The notes below the pieces were generated by a model that was not told the DNA's origin, searched no databases, and was given only the letters and a program-made list of their open reading frames with translations. A stretch of 64,000 nucleotides of DNA from Vibrio proteolyticus NBRC 13287. Its GTDB lineage: Bacteria; Pseudomonadota; Gammaproteobacteria; Enterobacterales; Vibrionaceae. The translations under genes were made by a program, and so were the position numbers. The DNA lies in contig NZ_BATJ01000005.1 of NCBI RefSeq assembly GCF_000467125.1, forward strand, positions 182,798 to 246,797, read 5' to 3'. Positions 26,223 through 36,040 of this stretch are shown here, one piece after another (within the stretch, counting starts at the first letter, position 1; the number at the start of each line of letters is the position of its first letter).

Positions 26223-27461
26223 ATGGCTGCAGACAACAACTACAGTCTTGGTCCGGTGCCAGTATCGGCCAGAAAAGGAGTCGCATCACTGACCATGGTG
26301 ATGCTGGGGCTGACATTTTTCTCCGCAAGTATGTGGACCGGCGGTTCACTCGGTACCGGCCTGAGTTTCAACGACTTCTTCCTTGCTGTACTCATCGGCA
26401 ATCTCATACTCGGTATTTACACGTCTTGTCTTGGCTACATCGGCGCTTCAACCGGCCTCTCCACCCATCTCCTTGCGCGTTTTTCTTTCGGTTCTAAAGG
26501 CTCATGGCTGCCCTCAGCCTTGTTGGGTGGAACGCAAGTGGGCTGGTTTGGCGTCGGAGTTGCGATGTTTGCGATTCCGGTGCAAAAAGCCACCGGTATT
26601 GATACAGATATTCTGATTATCGTGTCTGGTTTAATGATGACTGCGACGGTCTATTTTGGCATTTCAGCTTTGATGATTCTGTCTGCCATAGCGGTACCGG
26701 CCATTGCAATTCTGGGGAGTTGGTCCGTTTCTGAAGCCATAAACAGTGTGGGCGGTTTGAGCGAGCTACAGACCACACAACCAACGCAACCTATTGACTT
26801 TTCGGTTGCTCTGGCCATGGTTGTCGGCTCCTTTGTCAGCGCAGGTACACTCACTGCAGACTTTGTTCGTTTCGGTAAAAAGCCAGCAGGCGCGGTCCTG
26901 GTGACCATGATCGCGTTCTTTATCGGTAACTCACTGATGTTTGTTTTCGGTGCAGCCGGCGCCTCAGTGACTGGTCAGTCGGATATTTCTGAAGTCATGA
27001 TGGCACAGGGGTTATTGTTGCCTGCCATTATCGTCCTCGGTCTTAACATCTGGACCACCAATGACAACGCGCTCTACGCCTCCGGTCTGGGTTTCTCCAA
27101 CATTACCGGTCTGCCGAGCAAATTCATTTCTATATTCAATGGCCTGATTGGCACCCTGTGTGCGCTTTGGCTGTACAACAACTTTGTGGGCTGGTTAACC
27201 TTTCTTTCTTTGGCTATTCCGCCTATCGGTGGTGTGATCATTGCGGATTTCATGATAAATCGTAAGCGTTACCGTGATTTCTCGACCGCAGAGTTTCAGA
27301 CCATCAACTGGGCCGCAATCTCCGCTGTCATCATCGGTGTGGTTGCAGGTCATTTCCTGCCTGGCGTGGTACCGGTCAACGCGGTACTGGGCGGGGCATT
27401 GAGTTACCTGATACTCAATCCTATTATCAACAAAAAAACACTCGCAACGCAGACGGCATAA
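26223..27461 (+). CDS. codB: cytosine permease
   Basis: A 412-aa NCS1-family transporter with about twelve hydrophobic segments that brings cytosine across the inner membrane. The N-terminal GPVPVSARKGVASLTMVMLG and the SFGSKGSWLPSALLGGTQVG segment match CodB. GGAGG is well placed before ATG 26223. codA begins 9 bases after the stop, giving a classical codBA salvage operon, with a PurR-like site upstream. Confidence 0.95.
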   Translation: MAADNNYSLGPVPVSARKGVASLTMVMLGLTFFSASMWTGGSLGTGLSFNDFFLAVLIGNLILGIYTSCLGYIGASTGLSTHLLARFSFGSKGSWLPSALLGGTQVGWFGVGVAMFAIPVQKATGIDTDILIIVSGLMMTATVYFGISALMILSAIAVPAIAILGSWSVSEAINSVGGLSELQTTQPTQPIDFSVALAMVVGSFVSAGTLTADFVRFGKKPAGAVLVTMIAFFIGNSLMFVFGAAGASVTGQSDISEVMMAQGLLLPAIIVLGLNIWTTNDNALYASGLGFSNITGLPSKFISIFNGLIGTLCALWLYNNFVGWLTFLSLAIPPIGGVIIADFMINRKRYRDFSTAEFQTINWAAISAVIIGVVAGHFLPGVVPVNAVLGGALSYLILNPIINKKTLATQTA

Positions 27462-27470
27462 GGACACGTC

Positions 27471-28748
27471 ATGACAACATTACTGATAAAAAACGCCAGA
27501 CTTGAAGGCGAAGAACCGCTCAAAAACATCTTGATTGAAAACGGCTGCTTCAGCCGGATCGACCCTGCGACGGACAGTGATGAATTTGCAGGCCAAATCC
27601 TTGATGCGAAAGGCGGCCTGGCTGTCGCTCCTTTTTGTGAACCACACATTCATTTAGATACCACGCAAACGGCCGGTGAGCCGGCCTGGAACATTTCCGG
27701 AACGCTGTTTGAAGGCATAGAGCGCTGGGCGGAGCGCAAAGAACAGCTCTCTATCGAGGATGTGAAAACACGTGCAACCCAAACCCTCAAATGGCAAATT
27801 GCCAACGGCGTGCAGCACGTCAGGACGCATGTCGATGTATCTGATCCCACTCTGATCGCTCTCAAAGCAATGCTTGAGGTACGGGAAGAGATGAAGCCCT
27901 GGGTCGACATACAGATCGTGGCCTTTCCTCAAGAAGGTATCCTCTCTTATCCCAATGGCAAAGCGTTACTCGAAGAAGCGCTCAAACTAGGGGCAGACGT
28001 GATCGGCGCAATCCCCCATTTTGAGTTCACTCGTGAATACGGTGTTGAATCACTGCACTATGTGTTTGAACTGGCGAAAAAATACGATCGACTGATCGAC
28101 GTACACTGCGATGAAATCGACGACGAACAGTCCCGCTTCGTTGAAACGCTGGCGGCATTGGCGCACAAATACGCCATGGGTAATAAGGTCACAGCCAGTC
28201 ATACAACCGCTATGGGTTCTTATAATGGCGCCTACGCGTCACGGCTATTCCGATTGTTGCGGATGTCCGGCATTAATTTTGTCGCGAACCCACTGGTGAA
28301 TATCCACCTTCAGGGCCGTTTTGACGATTACCCTAAACGCCGTGGCGTCACCCGGGTGAAAGAGATGCTCAACGCAGGCATTAATGTCTGCTTTGGTCAC
28401 GATGATGTATTCGATCCCTGGTATCCTCTCGGAACCGCCAACATGCTCCAGGTGCTGCATATGGGCCTACATGTGTGTCAGGTGATGGGCTATGACCAGA
28501 TCAATGAGTCGCTCAAACTCATCAGCAGCCACTCCGCCCGCACGTTAAACATTCAGGATCACTACGGCATTGAAGTCGGCAAACCAGGCAGTCTGTTGAT
28601 CCTACCAGCAGAAAGTGGTTTTGATGCACTGCGCCGTCAGGTCCCGGTGCGCTACTCGATACGTCATGGCAAAGTGATTGCTGAGACGGCCCCGACCGTC
28701 ACGCAGATTCACCTTAAAAATTCAGAACCGGTCGATTTCCGGCGTTGA
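27471..28748 (+). CDS. codA: cytosine deaminase
   Basis: A 425-aa amidohydrolase that converts cytosine to uracil and ammonia. Metal-site motifs are complete: [14 protein letters not shown] near residue 60, [12 protein letters not shown] with a metal His and catalytic Glu near 213, ASHTTAM near 245 and [17 protein letters not shown] near 312, with the key Asp. Length matches E. coli CodA. AAGGAC lies just before ATG 27471. Works downstream of CodB in pyrimidine salvage. Confidence 0.97.
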   Translation: MTTLLIKNARLEGEEPLKNILIENGCFSRIDPATDSDEFAGQILDAKGGLAVAPFCEPHIHLDTTQTAGEPAWNISGTLFEGIERWAERKEQLSIEDVKTRATQTLKWQIANGVQHVRTHVDVSDPTLIALKAMLEVREEMKPWVDIQIVAFPQEGILSYPNGKALLEEALKLGADVIGAIPHFEFTREYGVESLHYVFELAKKYDRLIDVHCDEIDDEQSRFVETLAALAHKYAMGNKVTASHTTAMGSYNGAYASRLFRLLRMSGINFVANPLVNIHLQGRFDDYPKRRGVTRVKEMLNAGINVCFGHDDVFDPWYPLGTANMLQVLHMGLHVCQVMGYDQINESLKLISSHSARTLNIQDHYGIEVGKPGSLLILPAESGFDALRRQVPVRYSIRHGKVIAETAPTVTQIHLKNSEPVDFRR

Positions 28749-28752
28749 GAAT

Positions 28753-28780
28753 AAAGGCGAGTGTCATCACTCGCCTTTTT
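28753..28780. terminator. Bidirectional terminator between codA and the efflux operon
   Basis: AAAGGCGAGT at 28753-28762 and ACTCGCCTTT at 28769-28778 form a perfect stem followed by Ts; it serves the converging transcripts. Confidence 0.85.
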
Positions 28781-28787
28781 ATTATTT

Positions 28788-29495
28788 TCAAGCTGGCACC
28801 ACAGGTGCCCGATCGGAAATCACCGCGCCATCTTTAATGGTGATCACGCGCCGGGTCCGCTCTGCCAAAGCGTTGTCGTGGGTCACGATGATCAATGTCC
28901 TGCCTTGCTGGTGAAGTTGATTGAACAACGCCTCGATCTCCGCTCCCGATTTTGAATCCAAAGCTCCGGTAGGTTCATCAGCCAGAATAATGTGTGGATC
29001 GTTCACCAGTGCCCTCGCGATCGCCACACGTTGCTTTTGTCCGCCTGACAGCTGATTCGGCTTGTGATCCAGCCTGTCACCCAGCCCGACCAGCTCAAGT
29101 AAGCGGGAAGCACGAATACGCCGTTCTTTCGCTTTAACTCCGGAGTACACCAGCGGCAAGGCCACGTTGTCCAGCGCGCTCGCGTATTCCAGCAAATTGA
29201 AACTCTGGAATACAAAGCCAATTTTCTGATTGCGAATCGATGCCAGCGCATTAGCACTCAGCGCCGAAACATCCTGTCCATCCAGATAATATTCACCGTT
29301 CGTCGGCTGATCCAGACATCCCAGCACATTCATCAGCGTGGACTTTCCCGATCCTGACGGGCCAAGGATCGCCAGAAACTCGCCCGGCGCTATCGTCAGA
29401 TCAACCCCATCCAGTGCGCGGACTTCGGTTTCACCGCTAGCGTAGTACTTACAGATATTGTTGAGCCTGACCAAAGGTTTGTCGGATAACATCAT
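28788..29495 (-). CDS. MacB-type ABC transporter ATPase
   Basis: A 235-aa stand-alone nucleotide-binding protein of the LolD/MacB group. Walker A is GPSGSGKST (about 41-49), signature [15 protein letters not shown], Walker [13 protein letters not shown]. Unlike E. coli MacB it is not fused to the membrane part. It is the last gene of a five-gene minus-strand operon (adaptor, outer-membrane factor, two permeases, ATPase), 18 bases after the second permease. Confidence 0.93.
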   Translation of the reverse strand: MMLSDKPLVRLNNICKYYASGETEVRALDGVDLTIAPGEFLAILGPSGSGKSTLMNVLGCLDQPTNGEYYLDGQDVSALSANALASIRNQKIGFVFQSFNLLEYASALDNVALPLVYSGVKAKERRIRASRLLELVGLGDRLDHKPNQLSGGQKQRVAIARALVNDPHIILADEPTGALDSKSGAEIEALFNQLHQQGRTLIIVTHDNALAERTRRVITIKDGAVISDRAPVVPA

Positions 29496-29513
29496 GATTT
29501 TTCGTTCAACTTT

Positions 29514-30803
29514 TTATTCACTTTGCAGTGCCTGCAACGGCGTAATACTGGCGGCACGATTTGCCGGTAGCCAGGCTGCAGCAACACCAATCACCAGTAG
29601 TGTCGCGATCACAATCGCCACCACCAGCCAGGACAACTCGGGAATAGGTTTACCCAGTTGCTCGTAAAACACGTTTCCGTCCAGATTCACCGCTCCGATT
29701 GCCGATACCATGGCGTAAGTCACTCCAAGTCCCATCACCCCACCCAACATCATTGTCAGCATGGACTGAATCAGATAGTGCAGCCGGATAGCTGTTGGGG
29801 TCGCCCCAACCGCCATACGCACACCGATGTCGCGGGTAGAGCGCTTCACGGTGGCATACATCACGTTGGCAATACCCACGCCTGCTACAGCCAGCGTAAC
29901 GAAACCGATGATGCCAAGAAAGCTTTGTAAACCAACCAGAAACTGCTGCATGCTTTTTTGTTTTAAAAACATATCGTCGATTTGCACAGCCTGTTCGTCG
30001 GCCACACTGGCTCCATGTTTACGCGCCAGGATCTGACGTAAGGTCGCAGCCAAAACCAACCGATCGGCATGCTGACTTGGCTGGACATTGATCGCGCCGA
30101 TATCACCATTTGTATGAAAACGTTGCCAGGTCGACAAAGGCACAAAACTGGAGTAGTTCACCGGATCGCCCCATTCGATATCCGCACTGTTTTTGGCCAG
30201 TACCCCAATCACGGTAAACTCTTCCGATCCGAGTTTGACCTTTTGACCCACCGGGTTCACTTTTAGCTTCACCGCAGCAAACCAATTAAACGCTTCATTT
30301 GGGTTAAACAGATCCGCCGCGCTGGCATAACCCAACACGATCACCTTACGCTGCTCTTTTTGATCGAGCGGATTAAACCAGCGGCTGCCGGGCATCATCT
30401 TCAGTCTGGTCATGGTCGCATATTCCGTCGGAACCGCAATCGGGTTGCGCCACGTTCCCCGGTCACCAACGGAAAGTCGCTCATCCCATTCTGCGCTCGG
30501 CAGCGCAGTGAGTACCGCTGGTAACGCCTGCAACGCGGCGCTATCATCAACCTTGAGTTTGAGCGGTTGTCCCTCATGAAACACGCCGTTGTCGATACTC
30601 GCCATCCCACCCGTTACATACAAGAGATTGCCATTGCCATTTTGGATCGTGCGGATAACACTCAGGCGGATCCCCTCTCCAACCGCGAGCATAGACGCAA
30701 TGCACAACGTCGCCCAGGTGACAGCGAGAACCGTCAGCGTCAGGCGCAGTTTCTCAGCGGCCATTTCCTGAATAATTTGTCGCATCGGTAACAACATCGT
30801 CAC
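29514..30803 (-). CDS. MacB-type ABC permease (second of two)
   Basis: A 429-aa permease with an N-terminal hydrophobic segment at about 22-42, a periplasmic MacB_PCD domain (about 45-280), then three hydrophobic segments of an FtsX domain, including GFVTLAVAGVGIANVMYATV and the ENDING PANRAASITPLQALQSE. FtsX/MacB permeases use mechanotransmission rather than a transmembrane path. The start is GTG 30803, overlapping the upstream stop (GTGA). It probably forms a heterodimer with the neighbouring permease. Confidence 0.9.
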   Translation of the reverse strand: MTMLLPMRQIIQEMAAEKLRLTLTVLAVTWATLCIASMLAVGEGIRLSVIRTIQNGNGNLLYVTGGMASIDNGVFHEGQPLKLKVDDSAALQALPAVLTALPSAEWDERLSVGDRGTWRNPIAVPTEYATMTRLKMMPGSRWFNPLDQKEQRKVIVLGYASAADLFNPNEAFNWFAAVKLKVNPVGQKVKLGSEEFTVIGVLAKNSADIEWGDPVNYSSFVPLSTWQRFHTNGDIGAINVQPSQHADRLVLAATLRQILARKHGASVADEQAVQIDDMFLKQKSMQQFLVGLQSFLGIIGFVTLAVAGVGIANVMYATVKRSTRDIGVRMAVGATPTAIRLHYLIQSMLTMMLGGVMGLGVTYAMVSAIGAVNLDGNVFYEQLGKPIPELSWLVVAIVIATLLVIGVAAAWLPANRAASITPLQALQSE

Positions 30804-32014
30804 ACCCTCGCACTCAAAGCCACGACCGGCGTCAGTCTCGACGCACGGCGGGCCGGAAAATACGACGCCATCAAAGCCAGTGCGACAGTGACGAGCATGG
30901 AAACACCAATCGAACCTAGCGTGATCACCGGGGTTCCCATCCAGTCCGGTAGTGATAGTTGAACCAGTAAATGAACCGTCCCTGCAGCGACCAACAAGCC
31001 TGTCAAAGTACCGACAACGACGAGAGTGAGCCCTTCGGCAAGGAACTGAATCATGACTGAGTTTTGCGTTGCGCCGATGGCCAACCGAACCCCAATTTCA
31101 CGGGTTCGCTCCGTCACCGAAAGGAACATAATATTAGCGACCCCTAACGCGCCGACAGCCATGGTCATCGCCCCGCTGGCGGCGAGAAATAACTGGATCC
31201 CGCGTAATATCCCGTTGATCACATCCGCGCCATCACTAAGATCGGGCAGATGAATAGCGTCCGTATCGCTAGGGTCGAAATGCAGCTGACCCGCGAAATA
31301 ACGCAACAGGTTCTGGCGCAACAGAGGGCCATTGATCTCCTGTGCGGGCTTAACCAGCAGCAACCCTGGTTTGTCATTCCAGATATCCAGATAGGTGGTT
31401 CTTGGAATCAACACACGACGCTGATCGCCAAAGGAGATCCCCGAATTTTCATCACTGAGTACACCAATGATGTAAAACGGGATACCCTTGACCTTAATCC
31501 TGTCCCCAACCGTCAGTTTGCCCATCTGAGCAATCTGGTTACCGACTATCGCAACACGGGTGTGGTTATTGAGATCCGAGGGGGTAAATCTCCTGCCTCC
31601 CGGCTTCAGAGTTAGCTGCGCTAACGACAAATATGCGTCATCGGTACCGCCAACATTAGACGTGAGGGTCTGACCTTTGCCGTTAGTGACGGCCGCATCC
31701 CACTGTTCGTACATCAGCGCCAGTTTAGAAACGTACCCAGTTTGCATCAGACGGTTAGCCTGCTCCGCGGAGATTTGAATCGTCCGCCGTGCCGCTAATC
31801 CCTGCCATGGTTTACCGGTTTGAGAAGGTGCCACAATCTGAGTGCTGTTGGTCAGTAGAGCAAAAGCCGCACTCTGTTGGCGATAAAAACCTTCTCCCAA
31901 CGCCATCAGAACCACCACAGAAATCACACCCCAGGATATGGCAATCACGGCCAGCGCACTTTTCATTCGGTGTGCCGTTAATGTCTGTCCGGTTTGTTGC
32001 AGCACGTTGATCAT
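30800..32014 (-). CDS. MacB-type ABC permease (first of two)
   Basis: A 404-aa permease with the same plan: one N-terminal hydrophobic segment, a periplasmic MacB_PCD domain and three C-terminal segments (AMTMAVGALGVANIMFLSVT, then two more) ending in SYFPARRASRLTPVVALSAR. It is clearly diverged from its neighbour, so the pair is likely heteromeric. ATG 32014 overlaps the TolC-type stop by four bases (ATGA), and its own stop overlaps the next start. Confidence 0.9.
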   Translation of the reverse strand: MINVLQQTGQTLTAHRMKSALAVIAISWGVISVVVLMALGEGFYRQQSAAFALLTNSTQIVAPSQTGKPWQGLAARRTIQISAEQANRLMQTGYVSKLALMYEQWDAAVTNGKGQTLTSNVGGTDDAYLSLAQLTLKPGGRRFTPSDLNNHTRVAIVGNQIAQMGKLTVGDRIKVKGIPFYIIGVLSDENSGISFGDQRRVLIPRTTYLDIWNDKPGLLLVKPAQEINGPLLRQNLLRYFAGQLHFDPSDTDAIHLPDLSDGADVINGILRGIQLFLAASGAMTMAVGALGVANIMFLSVTERTREIGVRLAIGATQNSVMIQFLAEGLTLVVVGTLTGLLVAAGTVHLLVQLSLPDWMGTPVITLGSIGVSMLVTVALALMASYFPARRASRLTPVVALSARV

Positions 32015-33288
32015 GAACGCAATGCTCCGGAAATCATGCTGATGGTGTTATCGTCTAGTTTACCGGCGGCTTGTAACAGGCCAATACGCTGACGCCAGTA
32101 GCCATACAAGTTCTGCTGCAGACTATTTCTGGCCGTAAACAAATCGTTGTGTGCATCAATAACGTCCGAGGCCTGCGCCATCCCCGCGTCATACAGTGTT
32201 TCTTTACTACTCAGCACTCGAGCACGGTAATCAACCAACTCTTTGGCCATCAGCACTTGTTGCCAGTTGAGCCTGACTTGCTCGAATTGTTGTTGAATGC
32301 GTTTTTGAATGTCGATCTCCACTTTGCGAACATCTTGCTTAGCACTGAGAATCGTCAATGATGCCTGATCCACTTTAGCCCGAGTCGCACCGTTTAAATC
32401 AATCGGCACAGTCAATGATAGCCCGGCACTGAACTCGCCCTCTGAACGTCGATCGCCGTCCTGATACCCAAGGTTCCCCGTCAATTTCGGGTAATAACCG
32501 CCTTGTGCGACCTTTCTCGCGACTTCGCTAACCTTGAGTTTCTGCATCGCCACCAGCAATTCGGGGCTGTTATCTTTGGCCAATTTCAACCACTCGGTTT
32601 TGGTGCTGACCAGCATGGCAGGTTCCACCAGCGTATCGGTCTGAATCTCATCCACGTGTTCAGGCAGACGGTCTATCAGCGCCGCCAATTCAGCGCGCTT
32701 TTCTTCCAGTCTCGACTGGGCACTGAGAATCGCCGCTTTTTCCGAGATCTGGTTGGCACGCATATCTTCGATGTCAATCGACTTCGTCTTACCCGCCCGG
32801 TAGCGCTTCTCAGAGATCCGCAGCAGCTTATCGCCTTCCGCCAATTTGTTCTGTGCCAGTTGTAGGTCACCTTGAGCGCTGGCCACATCCAGGTATGCAC
32901 TGATGAGCTGTTGAGCCAGCGCATTGTGTGCTTTTGACAATTCCAGCTCGGAGGCGACGTAGCTGGCCTGTGCCTGATCCAAACCGGACCATAGCGTGCT
33001 GTCCCAGATAGTCTGAGTAATGTCCGCCCCATAACTGGTTGCGTTTCGGTGATTGTCATTCCAGCTTGTGAACGCCGTAGCATTCATCGAAGGCAATAAC
33101 GCACTGCGACTCTCGGAAACTTGCACTTCACCGGCACGAACTCCGATCTTTGCCTGCTCATACGATGGATCGTACTGTTTCGCCGCCTGCCAGGCCTCTT
33201 CAATCGACAGGGCATAACTTGGCATGGCCAACAACCCCACTGACATCACCAGCATGCCTCGCACCGGGCGCCAAATTTTGTTACCCAT
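32011..33288 (-). CDS. TolC-family outer-membrane factor
   Basis: A 425-aa outer-membrane efflux protein. A signal peptide ends near SYA at residue 26. Two OEP repeats of long helices follow (about 30-215 and 235-410), with typical SYLDVASAQGDLQLAQNKLA and YDAGMAQASDVIDAHNDLFT segments. TolC-type trimers form the exit duct for tripartite pumps. It overlaps the adaptor gene by 8 bases and the permease gene by 4, so the whole pump is translated as a coupled set. Confidence 0.92.
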   Translation of the reverse strand: MGNKIWRPVRGMLVMSVGLLAMPSYALSIEEAWQAAKQYDPSYEQAKIGVRAGEVQVSESRSALLPSMNATAFTSWNDNHRNATSYGADITQTIWDSTLWSGLDQAQASYVASELELSKAHNALAQQLISAYLDVASAQGDLQLAQNKLAEGDKLLRISEKRYRAGKTKSIDIEDMRANQISEKAAILSAQSRLEEKRAELAALIDRLPEHVDEIQTDTLVEPAMLVSTKTEWLKLAKDNSPELLVAMQKLKVSEVARKVAQGGYYPKLTGNLGYQDGDRRSEGEFSAGLSLTVPIDLNGATRAKVDQASLTILSAKQDVRKVEIDIQKRIQQQFEQVRLNWQQVLMAKELVDYRARVLSSKETLYDAGMAQASDVIDAHNDLFTARNSLQQNLYGYWRQRIGLLQAAGKLDDNTISMISGALRS

Positions 33289-34411
33289 GCACTGCGTCCA
33301 TCATGCTGTTGTCAATGATCTGCTCATCCAGACTGACGCCTTCAATGACTTCCACCTGAATACCGTCCGACAAACCGAGTTTTACCGGCTGGGAGTGAAA
33401 GCCCTGTTCAGAGTTATCCGGGATCAGGACGGTGGGCGTGTCCCCCTCAAACTTCAATGCACGCTCTGGCAACGTCAGAACATTCTGTGCCTGTTTGAGG
33501 GTGATTTTCGCGGTAGAGGAAAAACCGGAACGTAGCGTGACGGTATCCGGTATTTGCAGGTTGGCCACTTCCACCTCAAAGCCGTTATCAAAGCTCTTGG
33601 CTGAGGTGTCTGCCGGAGCATTGAGGTTTTCCGACTGGATCGCGACCTTGGTCAGTGTGCCGTGTATTTCGAAATCCGGAAACGGCGCTACCGTCAACAC
33701 GACCGGCATACCCGGAGTTAACTGCGCAGCATCATGTTCGCTGACACTGCCTTTAAAAACCATGCTGTTCATGTCCGCCAGCGACATCATTTCTGTCGCC
33801 GCCTGACTGGATTCAGTCGAAATAATCGGTTCACCCACTTCGACTTTACGATTCAATACCGTACCGTCAATCGGCGCATAAATGGTCGACGTCAGTTTGG
33901 AATTGCCCACCGAAGCTTCCCCACTTTGAATCAGTTCCAGATTCTGGCGTTTTTGTAACACGTCAGCTCTTGCGGATTTCACCTCTGATCGGGCGGTGAC
34001 ATACTCGTCATAATTACGCGGAATGATATTCTGTTTGATCAGGCTCTCCAGATTGGCCAATTTCTGACGTGCCGATTCTAAATCCGCTTCACTGCGCATC
34101 AGCGCAGTAGAGGCTTCTGTCAAAGCTTGGGGCGTCGGATTTGGACGCACTTTTATCAGAGCCTGACCTTGTGTCACTTTCTGCCCAACTTGGACGTATA
34201 TTTCACCCACAATGCCATCAATTTGTGATTTGATTGATACCGAGTGCGCGGGCACGATTTTACCCACCGCAATGGCTTGCTTTTCAATACTGCCTTTTTC
34301 TACACCAATGGTCGGAAAGGGTTGAGGTGTAGGGCCGGAGTTAACATAAAGAGACACACCACCGCCGACAATGCTGGCCGCTATCAGCGAGAGGATCCAG
34401 GGTTTGGACAT
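33281..34411 (-). CDS. MacA-like periplasmic adaptor (HlyD family)
   Basis: A 376-aa membrane fusion protein: N-terminal hydrophobic anchor at about 6-24, lipoyl half-domain with VPAHSVSIKSQIDGIVGEIY, an alpha-hairpin (about 85-155), second lipoyl half with STIYAPIDGTVLNRKVEVGE, beta-barrel and membrane-proximal domains. This is the MacA plan. First gene of the operon; its promoter lies in the 180-base gap before the terC-like gene's terminator. Confidence 0.92.
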   Translation of the reverse strand: MSKPWILSLIAASIVGGGVSLYVNSGPTPQPFPTIGVEKGSIEKQAIAVGKIVPAHSVSIKSQIDGIVGEIYVQVGQKVTQGQALIKVRPNPTPQALTEASTALMRSEADLESARQKLANLESLIKQNIIPRNYDEYVTARSEVKSARADVLQKRQNLELIQSGEASVGNSKLTSTIYAPIDGTVLNRKVEVGEPIISTESSQAATEMMSLADMNSMVFKGSVSEHDAAQLTPGMPVVLTVAPFPDFEIHGTLTKVAIQSENLNAPADTSAKSFDNGFEVEVANLQIPDTVTLRSGFSSTAKITLKQAQNVLTLPERALKFEGDTPTVLIPDNSEQGFHSQPVKLGLSDGIQVEVIEGVSLDEQIIDNSMMDAVHG

Positions 34412-34550
34412 GAATGACTTCCATCTACGATTAAGGCTGTAGCCATCTGACTACGTTAGGATTGTTAAGTTCCGTCCAATAATACAGTGTACAAATCCAC
34501 CCCAGCCATCGATTTAATGTATGGGTTTGTATTTACAATACGCGTAAAAC

Positions 34551-34576
34551 AAAAAGGGAAGCGTTACGCTTCCCTT
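34551..34576 (-). terminator. terC-like gene terminator
   Basis: AAGGGAAGCG at 34554-34563 and CGCTTCCCTT at 34567-34576 make a perfect 10-bp stem; AAAAA at 34551-34555 supplies the T tract on the minus strand. Confidence 0.85.
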
Positions 34577-34593
34577 CTCTACTCAAGCCACAT

Positions 34594-35364
34594 TTAACCG
34601 AGCATGGCTTGACGATTTTTACTCATCGGACGAATACGTCGAATCGCCACTGCACGATGCTGTTTCTTTTTAATCTGGATATGGCATAGCTCCAGAATCA
34701 AACCAAACGCCATCGCAAAATACACGTAACCTTTGTTGACATGGATGGCAAAGCCTTCCGCCATCAACAAGCCACCGAGCAGCACCAGAAACAGCAACGC
34801 CAGTGTTTTGAAGCCCGGGTAACGAGTCACCAGGTTATTGATCTTTTCTGCGGTCATCGCCATTACCACTGCCGACGCCAGAATCGCCGCGACCATCACG
34901 GGAACATCTGAAGTCAGGCCGACAGCAGTAATCACCGAGTCCATCGAAAACACCGCGTCAACAGCAACAATCTGTAGCAACACGACCGCCAGTCCGGTAC
35001 GAACTCGAGTGGAGTGCGCAGACTCGACATGCATCAACCACGACCAAAGTTCCTTAGCACTTTTGGCCAATAGGAAGGCACCACCCAGGATCATAATCGT
35101 GTCGCGTCCGGTAAAGGTCATACTGGCGACAGACCATAATGGTTGAGTTAAAGACATCACCCAGGATATCGAAAAGACCAACACGATACGCGCCATGACA
35201 GCTAACGCAATACCCAGATTACGTGCGGTTCGACGTTGATAAGCGGGAAGTCGTTCACACAGCACCGAGATAAACACTACGTTGTCGACGCCCAAGACAA
35301 TTTCAAGGACAAACAAAGTAGCAAATACGGCCAGAATTTCGGGTTGTAAGAAGAGTTCTATCAT
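34594..35364 (-). CDS. TerC family integral membrane protein
   Basis: A 256-aa protein with about seven to nine hydrophobic segments. Diagnostic motifs are EIVLGVDNVVFISVL near residue 22 and VDAVFSMDSVITAVG near 134, the paired acidic membrane motifs of TerC proteins. Relatives export Mn2+ or help load metal onto secreted proteins. The tail is Lys/Arg/His rich. It is preceded on the same strand by the CsrB-type RNA and has its own terminator. I looked for a yybP-ykoY riboswitch upstream and did not find one. Confidence 0.92.
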   Translation of the reverse strand: MIELFLQPEILAVFATLFVLEIVLGVDNVVFISVLCERLPAYQRRTARNLGIALAVMARIVLVFSISWVMSLTQPLWSVASMTFTGRDTIMILGGAFLLAKSAKELWSWLMHVESAHSTRVRTGLAVVLLQIVAVDAVFSMDSVITAVGLTSDVPVMVAAILASAVVMAMTAEKINNLVTRYPGFKTLALLFLVLLGGLLMAEGFAIHVNKGYVYFAMAFGLILELCHIQIKKKQHRAVAIRRIRPMSKNRQAMLG

Positions 35365-35515
35365 GATTCAGCCTCCGCATATAAGGAAGCCGAGAAGAAG
35401 TGAAGTCGCCTGAAGGGGTCGTCCATTGAGTTTTTTATACCTCTGTTACTTAGGGATCCGTAGTAAATCACCCTGGTGAAACTAAGGCAATAGTGGCAAG
35501 TGTAACAATTTATGA

Positions 35516-35551
35516 CAAAAGAAAACCCCACCAAGCTCTCGCCTGGTGGGG
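35516..35551 (-). terminator. Terminator of the CsrB-type RNA
   Basis: CCCCACCA at 35526-35533 and TGGTGGGG at 35544-35551 form a perfect stem; the minus strand continues TTTTCTTTT. Confidence 0.88.
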
Positions 35552-35866
35552 TCGGTTCTTACTCGCAGCAATCCGGCTACTTTAGGTGCTCCCTGCATCT
35601 ATTCCCTGATAGTAAGCTGCATCCTTCAGCACTTTCCGTATCATCGCCTTCCTAGCGGTGTCCTTTATCTGTCTTCCTGACAGACGTGCCTCAGTCCTTG
35701 AAGTTGTCCATTAACCTTCCGTAGTGTAACCATCCTAGTTACTGAGCTTCCAGCCAATGTCCTTCGCTTTCCTTGCCAATCATTCATCCTGAATAATCGA
35801 ATCTTCTTCCTGAAGATGACCAATCCATGGGTCTTTCCTGTTCCGTGTCGGCATCCTGCTGACACC
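35518..35866 (-). ncRNA. csrB: CsrB-family regulatory RNA (CsrB/CsrC/CsrD type)
   Basis: Read on the minus strand this stretch has 21 GGA motifs in 285 bases (complement positions 35572-35856), many as CAGGATG, CAGGAAG or TAGGATG in hairpin loops, for example between GTGTC and GACAC arms near 35850-35866, and CTGTC/GACAG near 35668-35685. These are CsrA-binding sites; the RNA titrates CsrA. The 3' part carries AAAGTAGCCGGATTGCTGCG, very like the 3' end of E. coli CsrB. A strong terminator follows. The 5' end is estimated from a TAATCT at 35871-35876. Vibrios carry three such RNAs; which one this is cannot be decided. Confidence 0.94.
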
Positions 35867-36022
35867 TTCAAGATTAGGCGATGGGGATTTTTCGACAACT
35901 CAGACTTCTCACAAACTCAGTCGAATAAAAAACCACCACCAAAAAATAAACTTTAAAATACAATAACTTAATAAATTACAACGCCTATGTCTGGTAAAAA
36001 TAACGATGTAGTCTCACGCCTT

Positions 36023-36040
36023 TGTAAGAGATCTCGCACA
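36023..36040. promoter_or_regulatory. VarA/UvrY/GacA-type box upstream of the CsrB-type RNA
   Basis: TGTAAGAGATCTCGCACA is an imperfect 18-bp palindrome centred on AGATCT and fits the GacA-family consensus TGTAAG-N6-CTTACA. It lies about 160 bases before the RNA start, as upstream activating sites do for csrB genes. A weaker match overlaps 35898-35913. Confidence 0.7.

Noticed and set aside
35365..35517. Possible yybP-ykoY manganese riboswitch before the TerC-family gene
   Set aside because: The conserved motif elements of that riboswitch were not found; only a small TCACC/GGTGA repeat is present.
35665..35898. 77-aa minus-strand frame
   Set aside because: It lies inside the CsrB-type RNA and its sequence is explained by the repeated GGA hairpins.
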